Counted from the first letter of the stretch, positions 1 to 8,499 are shown. The stretch is DNA of 64,000 bases from Pseudomonas fluorescens (GCF_902497995.1 NZ_CABVII010000001.1:357311-421310), one strand, 5' to 3'. Numbers and translations: made by a program. The notes: generated by a model from the letters alone, not told the origin.

Positions 1-1135
1 TCCACTGGGTGTTGATCTGGGTCTTGAGTGCCTTGCCTTCCTGCTTGACCAGCTTGACCTGGCGATCCCAGCCTTCGGTGTATACCGCGCCCCAGGCCCC
101 CAGGTCCAGACAGGTCACGTATTTGGGCTGGCGGTATGGCGTCGGGTCCACGCCCAAAATCTGCGCGGCGACGTTATTGCCGGCATGGCGCCCCAACACG
201 ATGGCGTGCTGGCAGGTCATCAATGCGTAGTTGCCGATGTCGTCAGTGGCGGCGTAGGCGACATCGCCGGTGGCAAAGATATCGTCCTGGCCGATGACTT
301 GCAGATGGCTGTCCACGTGCAGACGGCCCAGATGATCGCGTTCGGCGGGGATCTGCTCGGTCAGTGAGCTGGCGCGCACGCCGGTGGTCCAGATCACGGT
401 GCTGGCGTCGATACGCTGGCCGTCACTCAGGTCGACACCGTTGGCGTCGATAGAGACCACCGAGGCTTTCAAGTGCCATTTCACCCCTGTCTCAAGACTG
501 GCTTGCTCGATCGACCTGGCGATTTGCGCGCCCATGGACCCGCCGATTTTATCGCCGCGATCGACGATGATCACTTCGATATCGGCCTCGTCACCCAGGA
601 TCGTCCGCAAACGCGCCGGCATTTCAGTCGCCGTTTCAATCCCGGTGAAGCCACCGCCGGCGACTACCACTGTATTGCGGGCTTTGTCTTGCGGCAGGTT
701 GGCCAGGGATTTGAGGTGGTTTTCCAGGCGTATGGCCTGCTCGATCTGGTCGACGTCGAACGCATGTTCGGTCACCCCGGGGGTACTGGACTGTGCCAGG
801 CGGCTGCCGGTGGCCAGAACGAGTTTGTCGTAGCTGCACGCTTGTCGGGTGCCCGAAGCATCGATATAGCCCACACGCTTTTGCTGCACATCGATGGTGT
901 CTGCAGCGCCCTCGATGAACTTGACGCCGACCGCCTCGAACAGTTCGCCGATCGGCGCGGCCAGTTGGTGCGCATTCGGTTCATAGAAGCGCGGACGAAC
1001 ACGCAGCTCGGCCTGCGGGGCCAGCACGGTGACTTCAACGTCGTTGTGAGCATGGATATCGAACAGGCGGGTCGCGCTCAACGCCGTCCACATGCCACCG
1101 AAACCTGCGCCGATTACCAGAATGTGCTGTTTCAT
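1..1135 (-). CDS. NAD(P)/FAD-dependent oxidoreductase (type II NADH dehydrogenase-like), 3' end cut off by window edge
   Basis: The reading frame opens with ATG at 1135 and runs off the left edge, so the C-terminus is missing. The N-terminus MKQHILVIGAGFGGMWTA is a dinucleotide-binding GxGxxG fold. A second one, VVVAGGGFTGIETA, lies about 160 residues in, and the ATGDVAY-type FAD-binding motif follows. This arrangement (FAD, then NADH domain, then FAD motif) is that of Ndh-type, single-subunit, non-proton-pumping quinone oxidoreductases that act at the inner face of the cytoplasmic membrane. It is divergent from an Rrf2-family regulator, with about 250 bp between them, which suggests control by a redox or iron-sulfur sensor. 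The exact electron acceptor cannot be read from sequence. Other flavin disulfide reductase-like enzymes remain possible. Confidence 0.85.
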   Translation of the reverse strand, partial: MKQHILVIGAGFGGMWTALSATRLFDIHAHNDVEVTVLAPQAELRVRPRFYEPNAHQLAAPIGELFEAVGVKFIEGAADTIDVQQKRVGYIDASGTRQACSYDKLVLATGSRLAQSSTPGVTEHAFDVDQIEQAIRLENHLKSLANLPQDKARNTVVVAGGGFTGIETATEMPARLRTILGDEADIEVIIVDRGDKIGGSMGAQIARSIEQASLETGVKWHLKASVVSIDANGVDLSDGQRIDASTVIWTTGVRASSLTEQIPAERDHLGRLHVDSHLQVIGQDDIFATGDVAYAATDDIGNYALMTCQHAIVLGRHAGNNVAAQILGVDPTPYRQPKYVTCLDLGAWGAVYTEGWDRQVKLVKQEGKALKTQINTQW

Positions 1136-1355
1136 TTTCAACTCCGGGGGAAGACCAATGATGAGTTCGCATGCGGTCGCACGCTTGCCAGTGCCGACCG
1201 AACAACTACGACTGTATTGATCCTAGTTTGTTTGCGCAATGGTTTTTTTTTGATGGCAGCTATCGACGCGCTTGATTTTTAAACACCCATAACACCGTGG
1301 CGTTCTCTGCCATTTAGGGCATAGGAGACGCGTTGCCTGACTCAGATCCAGCTGT

Positions 1356-1375
1356 TAATATTTACGACAATATTA
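1356..1375. promoter_or_regulatory. Candidate operator upstream of the Rrf2 gene
   Basis: A perfect inverted repeat, TAATATT-N6-AATATTA, ends 13 bases before the ATG of the Rrf2-family gene and directly abuts its GGAG ribosome binding site. The AT-rich arms stand out from the GC-rich surroundings. Rrf2 proteins are dimers that bind palindromes, often their own promoter, so autorepression is a reasonable inference. No binding has been shown. Confidence 0.5.
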
Positions 1376-1388
1376 GTCGGAGATACCA

Positions 1389-1958
1389 ATGTCTCTTTAC
1401 AGCGCTGGCGTCGAGTACGGCATTCATTGCCTGATTTTTCTGGTGGGGAACCACGGGGACACCCGGGAGGCGAGCGTGCGCGACCTCGCCGAGCTGCAAG
1501 GCGTACCTCTGGACTATCTGGCAAAAATCTTCACCCGACTGGCCAAGGCAAAACTGGTGGTGGCCACCGAGGGTGTGCGCGGCGGGTTCAAGCTGGCCAG
1601 GCCTTCTGACGAAATCAGCGTGCTCGATATCGTCAACGCTATCGACGGCCAGAAGCTCATCTTTGATTGTCGCGAGATTCGCGGGCGTTGCGCGTTGTTC
1701 GAAGGCGCCACGCCCGATTGGGCGGTGGCCGGTCCCTGCGCGGTCCATGCGGTGATGATGACGGCGCAGAAACGCATGGAAGAAGCTCTCGCCCAGCAGA
1801 CCATCCTGGATCTGGCGCGCAAGGTCGGGCGCAAAGCCCCGCCGGAATTCGGCGTGCGAGTGGACAACTGGATGAACGACCGTCGTGAAAAGAAAAGCGG
1901 CGCAAACCCGCTGGCAAGCGACGACACACTCATCCAGGCAAACGAAATCTTCGACTGA
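1389..1958 (+). CDS. Rrf2 family transcriptional regulator with Fe-S-type cysteines
   Basis: A 189-residue protein with an N-terminal winged helix-turn-helix typical of Rrf2 regulators (VRDLAELQGVPLDYLAKIF, then the wing with VRGGFKLAR). Three cysteines at about 94, 101 and 117 lie where IscR and NsrR carry their [2Fe-2S] or [4Fe-4S] ligands. The spacing C-x6-C-x15-C is wider than in classical IscR, so the sensed signal is not settled. The start is supported by GGAG nine bases upstream. The C-terminus is longer than in IscR and charged. It is divergent from the Ndh-like flavoprotein, its likely target alongside its own promoter. Confidence 0.9.
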   Translation: MSLYSAGVEYGIHCLIFLVGNHGDTREASVRDLAELQGVPLDYLAKIFTRLAKAKLVVATEGVRGGFKLARPSDEISVLDIVNAIDGQKLIFDCREIRGRCALFEGATPDWAVAGPCAVHAVMMTAQKRMEEALAQQTILDLARKVGRKAPPEFGVRVDNWMNDRREKKSGANPLASDDTLIQANEIFD

Positions 1959-1961
1959 CTC

Positions 1962-2297
1962 CTACAAACAGTCTCGCACGGCCTGGCGCAGCGCCCCTGA
2001 TTTAGCCCAGGGCGGTCCCTGATAAAGCGATACGCGACTGCCGTCTTTCGATTTCACGATATCGAGGATCTCGTCGGCCGTGATGATGCTCGGCGCCGTG
2101 ATCCGGTAGCCATTGGAAATCCCCGCCTGAGTCGAGTTGGGCACCACTTGCTGCCAGGCCGGCAGGACGCACGTGGCGTAATCTTTTGGCGCTTTTTCGC
2201 TGTACTTGCTGACATTCGGCTCACCTGGCACCACTGACGCGGGCAACGAACAGCCCGCCAGCAATGCCACCCCCAAGCCCCCGATCAACATTCGCAT
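1962..2297 (-). CDS. Small lipoprotein of unknown function
   Basis: A 111-residue protein starting at ATG 2297, with AAGGGAAG just upstream as ribosome binding site. The N-terminus MRMLIGGLGVALLAGCSL is a lipoprotein signal with lipobox LLAGC, so the mature protein would be lipid-anchored at the conserved cysteine (residue 16). A longer in-frame opening to 2432 exists but would place the signal internally, so it was not used. The mature region contains two further cysteines and no domain I recognise. It is tail to tail with the Rrf2 gene, four bases apart. Confidence 0.8.
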   Translation of the reverse strand: MRMLIGGLGVALLAGCSLPASVVPGEPNVSKYSEKAPKDYATCVLPAWQQVVPNSTQAGISNGYRITAPSIITADEILDIVKSKDGSRVSLYQGPPWAKSGALRQAVRDCL

Positions 2298-2368
2298 GAC
2301 GCTTCCCTTTCCTGAAAAGGGGGCAATGTAGCGCGTCGCCGACCAGACATCCATCCATTGAACAGAAC

Positions 2369-2587
2369 TCAGTGCGGGGCATTGGTATCGCCCGACTCCG
2401 GATAGGACCTGGTGTTCAGATAGGTCATCCACCGTTCGTAGGCATCATGCTGCCATTGACTGACCCGCTCCCATTCCGGGCCGCTCAGCTGATGAGCAGA
2501 AACGAGCTTCATCATTTCCGTGGTGGCCGCGTCGAGATCGACCATCAGCTCATGGGCGTGAAATCTGAAATCATCGGTAGTCGTCAT
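2369..2587 (-). CDS. Conserved small hypothetical protein
   Basis: A 72-residue soluble protein, MTTTDDFRFHAHELMVDLDA onward, starting at ATG 2587 with a GAGGT ribosome binding site. It is predicted helical and rich in Trp, Glu and Asp near the middle (EWERVSQWQHDAYERW). It lies between the lipoprotein and rtcB on the same strand, with about 100 bp gaps on both sides. No function can be assigned. Confidence 0.65.
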   Translation of the reverse strand: MTTTDDFRFHAHELMVDLDAATTEMMKLVSAHQLSGPEWERVSQWQHDAYERWMTYLNTRSYPESGDTNAPH

Positions 2588-2687
2588 TTGAAAGGACCTC
2601 GTCGCAGCGAAAAAGTGGCTGCTTCAATACGACAGCAAGCTGGAAAATTCGCATTATTTTCCCGACAGAAGGAAGCACCTTCCATCC

Positions 2688-3914
2688 CTACCCCTTTACG
2701 CAGACCACCTGGCGCAGGGTGTGCACCACTTCCACCAGCTCGCGCTGAGCCTGCATGACCTTGTCGATATCCTTGTAGGCCATCGGAATTTCATCGATCA
2801 CTGAAGCATCCTTGCGGCACTCAACATGGGCAGTGGCGCGGATCTGATCGTCGACGGTGAAGGTGTTTTTCGCTCTGGTGCGGCTCATGGTGCGACCGGC
2901 GCCGTGGCTGCAGGAGCAGAACGATTGTTCATTGCCCAAGCCGCGAACGATGAAGCTTTTCGCCCCCATGGAGCCAGGAATGATCCCCAGTTCGCCTTTT
3001 TTCGCCGACACCGCGCCCTTGCGGGTGACCCATACGTCCGCCCCAAAATGCCGCTCTTTCTGTACATAGTTGTGATGACAGTTGACGGCCTCCAGCGCGA
3101 CCTCAAAGGGTTTGCGGATGACTTGCCGCGTTGCCCCGATCACCGCCTGCATCATCAACGCGCGATTTTGCCGGGCGAAATCCTGGGCCCAGCCCACCGC
3201 TTCGACGTAGTCCGCGAAATGCCGACTGCCTTCTTCGAAGTAAGCCAGGTCGCGGTCCGGCAGATTGGCCAGGTGTTGACGCATGTCCGCCTGGGCCAAT
3301 TGGATGAACAGATTACCAATGGCGTTACCGACGCCGCGCGAGCCGCTGTGCAGCATGAGCCAGACCCTGTCGGTCTCGTCCAGGCAGACCTCGATGAAAT
3401 GATTGCCGCTGCCCAGCGTTCCCAAATGGTGCCGGTTGTTGGTGCTGGCCAGTTTCGGGTACTTGGCGGTAATAGCCTTGAACCGCGGGTCCAGCGCTGC
3501 CCAGGCCTGATCGGCGGGCTTTGGAACCTGTTGCCACGCGCCTTCGTCGCGGCGACCGCGGCTCACTGTACGGCCGTGGGGTACGGCCTTTTCGATGGCG
3601 CTGCGCAGCGCGTGCAGGTTGTCCGGCAAGTCGGCGGCGGTCAGCGTGGTGCACGCGGCAATCATGCCGCAACCGATGTCGACCCCGACGGCGGCCGGAA
3701 TGATCGCACCCACGGTGGGGATCACGCTGCCAATGGTGGACCCTTTGCCCAGGTGCACATCGGGCATGACCGCCAGGTGTTTGAAGATGAACGGCATTTT
3801 CGCGGTATTGATCAATTGCTGCCGGGCTTCGCTTTCGACCGGTACGCCCTCGGTCCAGAGCTTGATCGGCTTGCCGTTCCGCACTTCCAACAGTTGCCAG
3901 GTAGATGCTTGCAT
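2688..3914 (-). CDS. rtcB: RtcB family RNA ligase/release factor PrfH-type partner
   Basis: A 408-residue RtcB homolog. RtcB joins 2',3'-cyclic phosphate or 3'-phosphate RNA ends to 5'-OH ends with GTP and Mn2+, in RNA repair. Hallmarks are GVDIGCGM near residues 77-84 (metal-binding Asp and Cys), GNHFIEV, HSGSRGVG, HHNYVQKE and the SHGAGR segment around the guanylylated histidine. Its length matches the shorter bacterial clade. No rtcA or RtcR is adjacent and no PrfH gene is seen, so it appears to stand alone here. The start ATG 3914 gives the standard N-terminus; the promoter is probably in the 90 bp shared with the divergent downstream gene. Confidence 0.93.
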   Translation of the reverse strand: MQASTWQLLEVRNGKPIKLWTEGVPVESEARQQLINTAKMPFIFKHLAVMPDVHLGKGSTIGSVIPTVGAIIPAAVGVDIGCGMIAACTTLTAADLPDNLHALRSAIEKAVPHGRTVSRGRRDEGAWQQVPKPADQAWAALDPRFKAITAKYPKLASTNNRHHLGTLGSGNHFIEVCLDETDRVWLMLHSGSRGVGNAIGNLFIQLAQADMRQHLANLPDRDLAYFEEGSRHFADYVEAVGWAQDFARQNRALMMQAVIGATRQVIRKPFEVALEAVNCHHNYVQKERHFGADVWVTRKGAVSAKKGELGIIPGSMGAKSFIVRGLGNEQSFCSCSHGAGRTMSRTRAKNTFTVDDQIRATAHVECRKDASVIDEIPMAYKDIDKVMQAQRELVEVVHTLRQVVCVKG

Positions 3915-4005
3915 GATTGCGGTTCTATTCGGGATCGGACGAACATAACGCTCCCCGGCCGAAATGGGACTAATATTTCGTAGCGGAGCTTATCAGGAGG
4001 TCATT

Positions 4006-4281
4006 ATGTGGCTTAACGAATCGGAAAACGAACTTCGACGTGATCTGCAAAGCGTTGCCTCGGACTTGAGATGGTCGGCGGTCGAGCTTTTGCGCATAGC
4101 GGACCAGTTGCGCCAGGCGGGCAATGATGTGGATGCACAGGCAGCCCTTCGCTTGTGCGACCTGTTCCAGGGCGATGAACAGCGATTGGTGGGCTATGCC
4201 GAAGAGGTGAAGGCCAAGGCTATCAGTCGAAAACAGCACACTGCGCCTGAAAGTGACAAGCCCCGGCGAACCGGGGCTTAA
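4006..4281 (+). CDS. Small helical hypothetical protein
   Basis: A 91-residue protein beginning MWLNESENELRRDLQSVA, with a strong CAGGAGGTC ribosome binding site six bases before the ATG. This beats the upstream in-frame start at 3964. It is predicted almost entirely helical and highly charged, without signal or membrane segment. Its last codons form one arm of a GC-rich hairpin. It is convergent with the next small gene. I do not recognise a family. Confidence 0.7.
   Translation: MWLNESENELRRDLQSVASDLRWSAVELLRIADQLRQAGNDVDAQAALRLCDLFQGDEQRLVGYAEEVKAKAISRKQHTAPESDKPRRTGA
4259..4278. terminator. GC-rich hairpin between convergent small genes
   Basis: AGCCCCGG-CGAA-CCGGGGCT is a perfect 8-bp stem with a 4-base loop, placed at the tail-to-tail junction of two small genes. 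It overlaps the end of the upstream coding region. No clear T-run follows on either strand, so it may be a weak bidirectional terminator or an mRNA 3'-end stabiliser. Confidence 0.45.
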
Positions 4282-4286
4282 GCGCA

Positions 4287-4490
4287 CTATTTATCCGTCT
4301 CCTGGCTATTGGCGGGCTTTTTTGCCCGGGGCTTGTAACCGGGCAGAGCTGCCGCGAACGCCAGTGCCTCTTCCCTGCTGGCAAAAGCGCCGAGCCGGTC
4401 ACCCTCGGTGCAGACTCGCCACGGGCCGTTGTTTACGCTGAGTACGTCATAACCGTTCATGTGCATCTTGTTGAGCATGGTGACACTCAT
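4287..4490 (-). CDS. Small hypothetical protein, DUF2188-like
   Basis: A 67-residue protein preceded by a near-perfect AAGGAGGTAACC ribosome binding site, which fixes the start at 4490. The centre (NNGPWRVCTEGDRLGAFASR, then EEALAFAAAL) resembles the short beta-hairpin plus helix of DUF2188-type proteins, where a Trp-rich strand is followed by an 'EAxxxA' helix. The C-terminus is lysine-rich. Function is unknown. Confidence 0.7.
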   Translation of the reverse strand: MSVTMLNKMHMNGYDVLSVNNGPWRVCTEGDRLGAFASREEALAFAAALPGYKPRAKKPANSQETDK

Positions 4491-4719
4491 GGTTACCTCC
4501 TTTTCGGCAGTGATCAGCCACCCTTGACTTGATTACCTTACACCTGCCCCTTACTTAAATGCAGACCAGACGTCGCGCCAGTGGTTGCAGATGGATTGCA
4601 CTTTCCCGGCGTCACGCCACTCCAACCTCTCGAGCATCGATCTGGCCGGTTCTGGCCGGTTCTGGCCGAAATATTGCATTGGTATGTCTGATTTATGACA
4701 GTGGGTGGTCAATTGACAC

Positions 4720-5082
4720 ATGAAATTACGCGCAACCGTCATTTGCGAGCAGGACCGGCATATTCTCCTGGTGCGCAAGTCAAGGGGTCGCTGGACGCTG
4801 CCGGGCGGCAAAGTCGAGCGCGGTGAAACCATCGCCGACGCGGCCATGCGCGAACTTCGGGAAGAAACCGGGCTAGGGGTCGACGGATTGCTGTACTTGA
4901 TGGAACTGGAAATGGGCAATACGCGGCACCACGTCTACGAGGCCTCGGTACTGAACCCGGATGAAGCGCGGCCGCAAAACGAAATCTTCGATTGCATCTG
5001 GTATCCGCTGGAGGCGATACATAACCTGAACACAAGCGACGCCACGCTCAGAATCGTCCAAGCGTTTCAGCGTCGCTTTTAG
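4720..5082 (+). CDS. Nudix hydrolase
   Basis: A 120-residue protein with a complete Nudix box at residues 30-52 ([20 protein letters not shown], followed by TGL). That box supplies the Mg2+-binding glutamates for hydrolysis of nucleoside diphosphate-X substrates. The N-terminal strand [17 protein letters not shown] and the short length resemble MutT-like housekeeping enzymes or those that act on NDP-sugars; the substrate is not readable. The start at 4720 lacks a strong ribosome binding site. It is convergent with benD, 13 bases apart. Confidence 0.9.
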   Translation: MKLRATVICEQDRHILLVRKSRGRWTLPGGKVERGETIADAAMRELREETGLGVDGLLYLMELEMGNTRHHVYEASVLNPDEARPQNEIFDCIWYPLEAIHNLNTSDATLRIVQAFQRRF

Positions 5083-5095
5083 CTGCCCGGGCCTG

Positions 5096-5869
5096 TCAGC
5101 CCTGGTCGCCACCGCCGACCGGCAGGGTCATGCCGGTGATATAGGCCGCGTCGTCGCTGGCCAGAAACAAGATAGCGCCGGCCTGCTCATCCAGCGTGCC
5201 GTAGCGTTTCATCAAACTGCTGTCGAGGGTCTGGTCGACGATCTGCTGATACCACACTTTCTCCTGAGCACTTTGTTCCGCGGCGTTGCGCGGGATGGCC
5301 CGCGGCGGTGCATCGGTGCCACCCGGAGCGGTGGCATTGACCCGAATACCGCGACCGGCGGTTTCGAACGCCAGGCAAGCGGTCAGCGCATTCACCCCGC
5401 CCTTCGCCGCACCGTATGGCACGCGATTGATACTGCGGGTGGCAATGGACGACACGTTGACGATCGCGCCACTGCCCTGGTCAAGCATGAACGGCAGTGC
5501 GGCATGGCAGCACCACAGGGTCGGGAACAGCGAGCGCCGCACTTCGGCTTCGATCTGCTGTGCTTCGTAGTGTTCGAAAGGCTTGGCCCAGATCGTACCG
5601 CCGACGTTGTTGACCAACACATCCAGGCGCCCGAAACGCTCGACGGCGGCTTGCATCACCCGGCTGCATTCTTCGTATTGCTCAAGATCGGCCGTCAGGG
5701 CCAGCACCTGGCTGTGCTGCCCCAACTCCTTCTGCACCTCGAACACCAACTCGGAGCGGTCGACCAGAATCAACAGCGCCCCTTCCGCCGCCATGCGTTC
5801 TGCAACCCGGCGACCGATACCTTGGGCGGCCCCGGTAATCAGCGCGACTTTTTCGTGAAATCTGTTCAT
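5096..5869 (-). CDS. benD: 1,6-dihydroxycyclohexa-2,4-diene-1-carboxylate dehydrogenase (benzoate cis-diol dehydrogenase)
   Basis: A 257-residue short-chain dehydrogenase/reductase. BenD oxidises and decarboxylates the cis-diol made by BenABC, giving catechol and NADH. Visible motifs are the nucleotide-binding TGAAQGIG (residues 12-19), NNVGG in place of NNAG, the catalytic Ser of VNVSS and YGAAK (Tyr and Lys). The start ATG 5869 has GAGG seven bases upstream. The same frame stays open upstream through the whole REP array into the end of benC, but the SDR fold begins here. Unlike most ben operons, benD is separated from benC by about 1.1 kb of repeats, so its expression depends on transcription through the array or on an unseen internal promoter. 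Confidence 0.95.
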   Translation of the reverse strand: MNRFHEKVALITGAAQGIGRRVAERMAAEGALLILVDRSELVFEVQKELGQHSQVLALTADLEQYEECSRVMQAAVERFGRLDVLVNNVGGTIWAKPFEHYEAQQIEAEVRRSLFPTLWCCHAALPFMLDQGSGAIVNVSSIATRSINRVPYGAAKGGVNALTACLAFETAGRGIRVNATAPGGTDAPPRAIPRNAAEQSAQEKVWYQQIVDQTLDSSLMKRYGTLDEQAGAILFLASDDAAYITGMTLPVGGGDQG

Positions 5870-5895
5870 GTGTACCTCGTGACGAAGGATGCATC

Positions 5896-6975
5896 CTGTG
5901 GGAGCGAGCTTGCTCGCGAAAGCGGTCTGGCAGGCGACATCGATGTTGAATGTACTGGCCTCTTCGCGGGCAAGCCCGCTCCCACATGGGTTCTTTGCCG
6001 GGCTCGGTATTCGTGTGCGACCCCGATCAACTGTGGGAGCGGGCTTGCTCGCGAAAGCGGCCTGGCAGGCGACATCGATGTTGAATGTACTGGCCTCTTC
6101 GCGGGCAAGCCCGCTCCCACATGGGTTCTTTGCCGGGCTCGGTATTCGTGTGCGACCCCGATCAACTGTGGGAGCAGGCTTGCTCGCGAAAGCGGCCTGG
6201 CGGGCGACATCAATGTTGAATGTACTGGCCTCTTCGCGGGCAAGCCCGCTCCCACATGGGTTCTTTGCCGGGCTCGGTATTCGTGTGCGACCCCGATCAA
6301 CTGTGGGAGCGGGCTTGCTCGCGAAAGCGGCCTGGCAGGCGACATCGATGTTGAATGTACTGGCCTCTTCGCGGGCAAGCCCGCTCCCACATGGGTTCTT
6401 TGCCGGGCTCGGTATTCGTGTGCGACCCCGATCAACTGTGGGAGCAGGCTTGCTCGCGAAAGCGGCCTGGCGGGCGACATCAATGTTGAATGTACTGGCC
6501 TCTTCGCGGGCAAGCCCGCTCCCACATGGGTTCTTTGCCGGGCTCGGTATTCGTGTGCGACCCCGATCAACTGTGGGAGCGGGCTTGCTCGCGAAAGCGG
6601 CCTGGCAGGCGACATCGATGTTGAATGTACTGGCCTCTTCGCGGGCAAGCCCGCTCCCACATGGGTTCTTTGCCGGGCTCGGTATTCGTGTGCGACCCCG
6701 ATCAACTGTGGGAGCAGGCTTGCTCGCGAAAGCGGCCTGGCGGGCGACATCAATGTTGAATGTACTGGCCTCTTCGCGGGCAAGCCCGCTCCCACATGGG
6801 TTCTTTGCCGGGCTCGGTATTCGTGTGCGACCCCGATCAACTGTGGGAGCGGGCTTGCTCGCGAAAGCGGCCTGGCAGGCGACATCGATGTTGAATGTAC
6901 TGGCCTCTTCGCGGGCAAGCCCGCTCCCACATGGGTTCTTTGCCGGGCTCGGTATTCGTGTGCGACCCCGCTCCC
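5896..6975. repeat. Eight tandem 135-bp units, each an inverted REP pair, between benC and benD
   Basis: Units begin with CTGTGGGAG at 5896, 6031, 6166, 6301, 6436, 6571, 6706 and 6841, exactly 135 bases apart. The last unit is cut a few bases short. Each holds a left REP arm (GTGGGAGCGGGCTTGCTCGC), a spacer, the inverted right arm (GCGGGCAAGCCCGCTCCCAC) and a 35-base tail. Two variants alternate. A has GGGCTTG, GGCAGG and ATCGATG; B has AGGCTTG, GGCGGG and ATCAATG. The order is A'ABABABA, so a 270-bp dimer appears to have been amplified. Because 135 is divisible by three and no unit contains a stop in several frames, long open frames run through on both strands. They are repeat artefacts rather than genes. 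Confidence 0.97.
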
Positions 6976-6986
6976 TTAAGCCCAAC

Positions 6987-8000
6987 TCATGCCGCGCTGG
7001 CGGCAAATTTCTCGTAATAGAAGTTCGCCGGGGCGATGCCTTGGTCGCGGATGAATTGACTGACTGCCTCTACCATCGGCGGCGGGCCGCACAGGTAGAC
7101 ATCGACGTCGCCATCGTTCAAATGCTTGGGCTCGATGTGCTGGGTCACGTAGCCCTTGAGCGGGTGCTGGCTGTCGGGGCTGGCCACGCAGGCGCTGAAA
7201 CTGAAGTTCGGGATGCGGGCGGCGAAGGCTTCGAGTCGATCCATTTCCACCAGGTCGAAATCATTGGTCACGCCGTAAATCAGATGCAGCGGATGTTCAC
7301 TGCCCTGCTCGGCGATTTTCTCCAGCATCGCGGCAAACGGTGCCAGGCCAGTGCCGCCAGCCAGCAGCAACAACGGACGGCGGATGTCGCGCAGATAGAA
7401 ACTGCCCAACGGCCCGGCCAGGCTCATGCTGTCGCCCGCCTTCGCAATGCCGGTGAGGAAGCTGCTCATCAGGCCGCCAGGCACGTTGCGAATCAGGAAG
7501 CTGACCTCGCCATCACGCTGCAACGAGCTGAAAGAGTAAGCGCGGGTCTGTTCGCTGCCGGGAATCCCCAGGTTCACATACTGCCCCGGCAGGAACGCCA
7601 GTTTGCTCAGGGCTTCACCCTTGATCGACAACGCGATGGTGCTGTCGGACAACTGGCGCACGGCGCTGATGGTCGCGTCGTAGCTGGCCTGACGGGTGCG
7701 GCAGACCTCCGAGGAGGTCGGCACACGGACCACGCAATCGCTCAGGGCGCGCATCTGGCAGGTCAGGACAAAACCTTGTTCGGCCTCATCACTGCTAAGG
7801 GCGTCTTCGATGTATTCCTCGCCCAGATCATAGCGACCGGCTTCGGCGAAACATTTGCAGGTGCCGCAGGCGCCGTCACGGCAGTCCAGCGGAATGTTGA
7901 TGCCCTGGCGGTACGCGGCATCGGCCACGGTTTCACCGGCATTGGCGTCGATAAAGCGAGTGACACCGTCTTCGAAATTGAACGCGATGGAATGAGTCAT
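6987..8000 (-). CDS. benC: Benzoate 1,2-dioxygenase electron transfer component (ferredoxin reductase)
   Basis: A 337-residue class IB reductase that passes electrons from NADH to the BenAB oxygenase. The N-terminal plant-type [2Fe-2S] domain has Cys40, Cys45, Cys48 and Cys81 (CRDGACGTCKC). The FAD domain carries RAYSFSS and the NADH domain carries GGTGLAP and YLCGPPPM. The start ATG 8000 (MTHSIAFNFEDG) matches the family; nine extra codons upstream are in frame but unlikely. It follows benB by 10 bases in the operon. Immediately after the stop the REP array begins. Confidence 0.96.
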   Translation of the reverse strand: MTHSIAFNFEDGVTRFIDANAGETVADAAYRQGINIPLDCRDGACGTCKCFAEAGRYDLGEEYIEDALSSDEAEQGFVLTCQMRALSDCVVRVPTSSEVCRTRQASYDATISAVRQLSDSTIALSIKGEALSKLAFLPGQYVNLGIPGSEQTRAYSFSSLQRDGEVSFLIRNVPGGLMSSFLTGIAKAGDSMSLAGPLGSFYLRDIRRPLLLLAGGTGLAPFAAMLEKIAEQGSEHPLHLIYGVTNDFDLVEMDRLEAFAARIPNFSFSACVASPDSQHPLKGYVTQHIEPKHLNDGDVDVYLCGPPPMVEAVSQFIRDQGIAPANFYYEKFAASAA

Positions 8001-8010
8001 GACGGCCGCC

Positions 8011-8499
8011 TCACAAATGGTAAACATCGATGACCTGGCGAACGTAGTCGTTCTTCAGGATCACTTTCTTGGCCTTGATCAACGGGTTTTCCCCGCGCAC
8101 ATCGAGGGTGTAGAAGCTGCTGCCGAAATAGCTGTCGACGGTCTTGTAGCGAAAGCTCAGGGTGTGCCAGTTGAAGCGCACCTTGCACAACCCGTCGGCC
8201 TGTTCGAGCAGCTCGATGTTGCTGATGTTGTGGGAGGTGCGAGTGTCCGGCATGGTGGCGCTGGACCGCTCGGTCTTGATCCGGAACACGCGGTCTTCCA
8301 GGCCGGTGCGGTTGCCGTACCAGATCAGCGAGATTTCCCGCTGCGGGTCTTCGGTCAGCTCGTCGTTATCGTCCCAGGATGGCATCCAGTACGTGGCGTC
8401 CGGGGCATACAACTCCAGCCACTCATCCCATTGCCGGTCATCGAGGTAGCGGGCTTCGCGATAAAGAAAGTCGCGCACGGCTTCATAGGTGATAGTCAT
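8011..8499 (-). CDS. benB: Benzoate 1,2-dioxygenase small (beta) subunit
   Basis: A 162-residue ring-hydroxylating dioxygenase beta subunit with the NTF2-like fold, structural in the alpha3beta3 oxygenase. Recognisable stretches are the N-terminal [35 protein letters not shown], and the terminal [17 protein letters not shown]. The start codon overlaps the benA stop as ATGA (8496-8499), which indicates translational coupling and stoichiometric synthesis. Confidence 0.96.
   Translation of the reverse strand: MTITYEAVRDFLYREARYLDDRQWDEWLELYAPDATYWMPSWDDNDELTEDPQREISLIWYGNRTGLEDRVFRIKTERSSATMPDTRTSHNISNIELLEQADGLCKVRFNWHTLSFRYKTVDSYFGSSFYTLDVRGENPLIKAKKVILKNDYVRQVIDVYHL

Noticed and set aside
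3970..4287. 105-codon minus-strand frame opposite the small gene at 4006
   Set aside because: The plus-strand gene has a strong ribosome binding site; this frame has none.
4551..4679. 42-codon minus-strand frame ending RDVWSAFK, which looks protein-like
   Set aside because: No ribosome binding site, and it crosses a 10-bp tandem repeat. It may be a relic but cannot be supported.
5896..6975. CRISPR array
   Set aside because: Spacers are not unique and each unit is an inverted REP pair with a near-identical 135-base period; no cas genes are present.
5889..8033. 714-codon plus-strand frame, and similar 568- and 354-codon frames through the REP array
   Set aside because: They arise because the 135-base unit is a multiple of three with no stops. 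Outside the array they are antisense to benC or benD.
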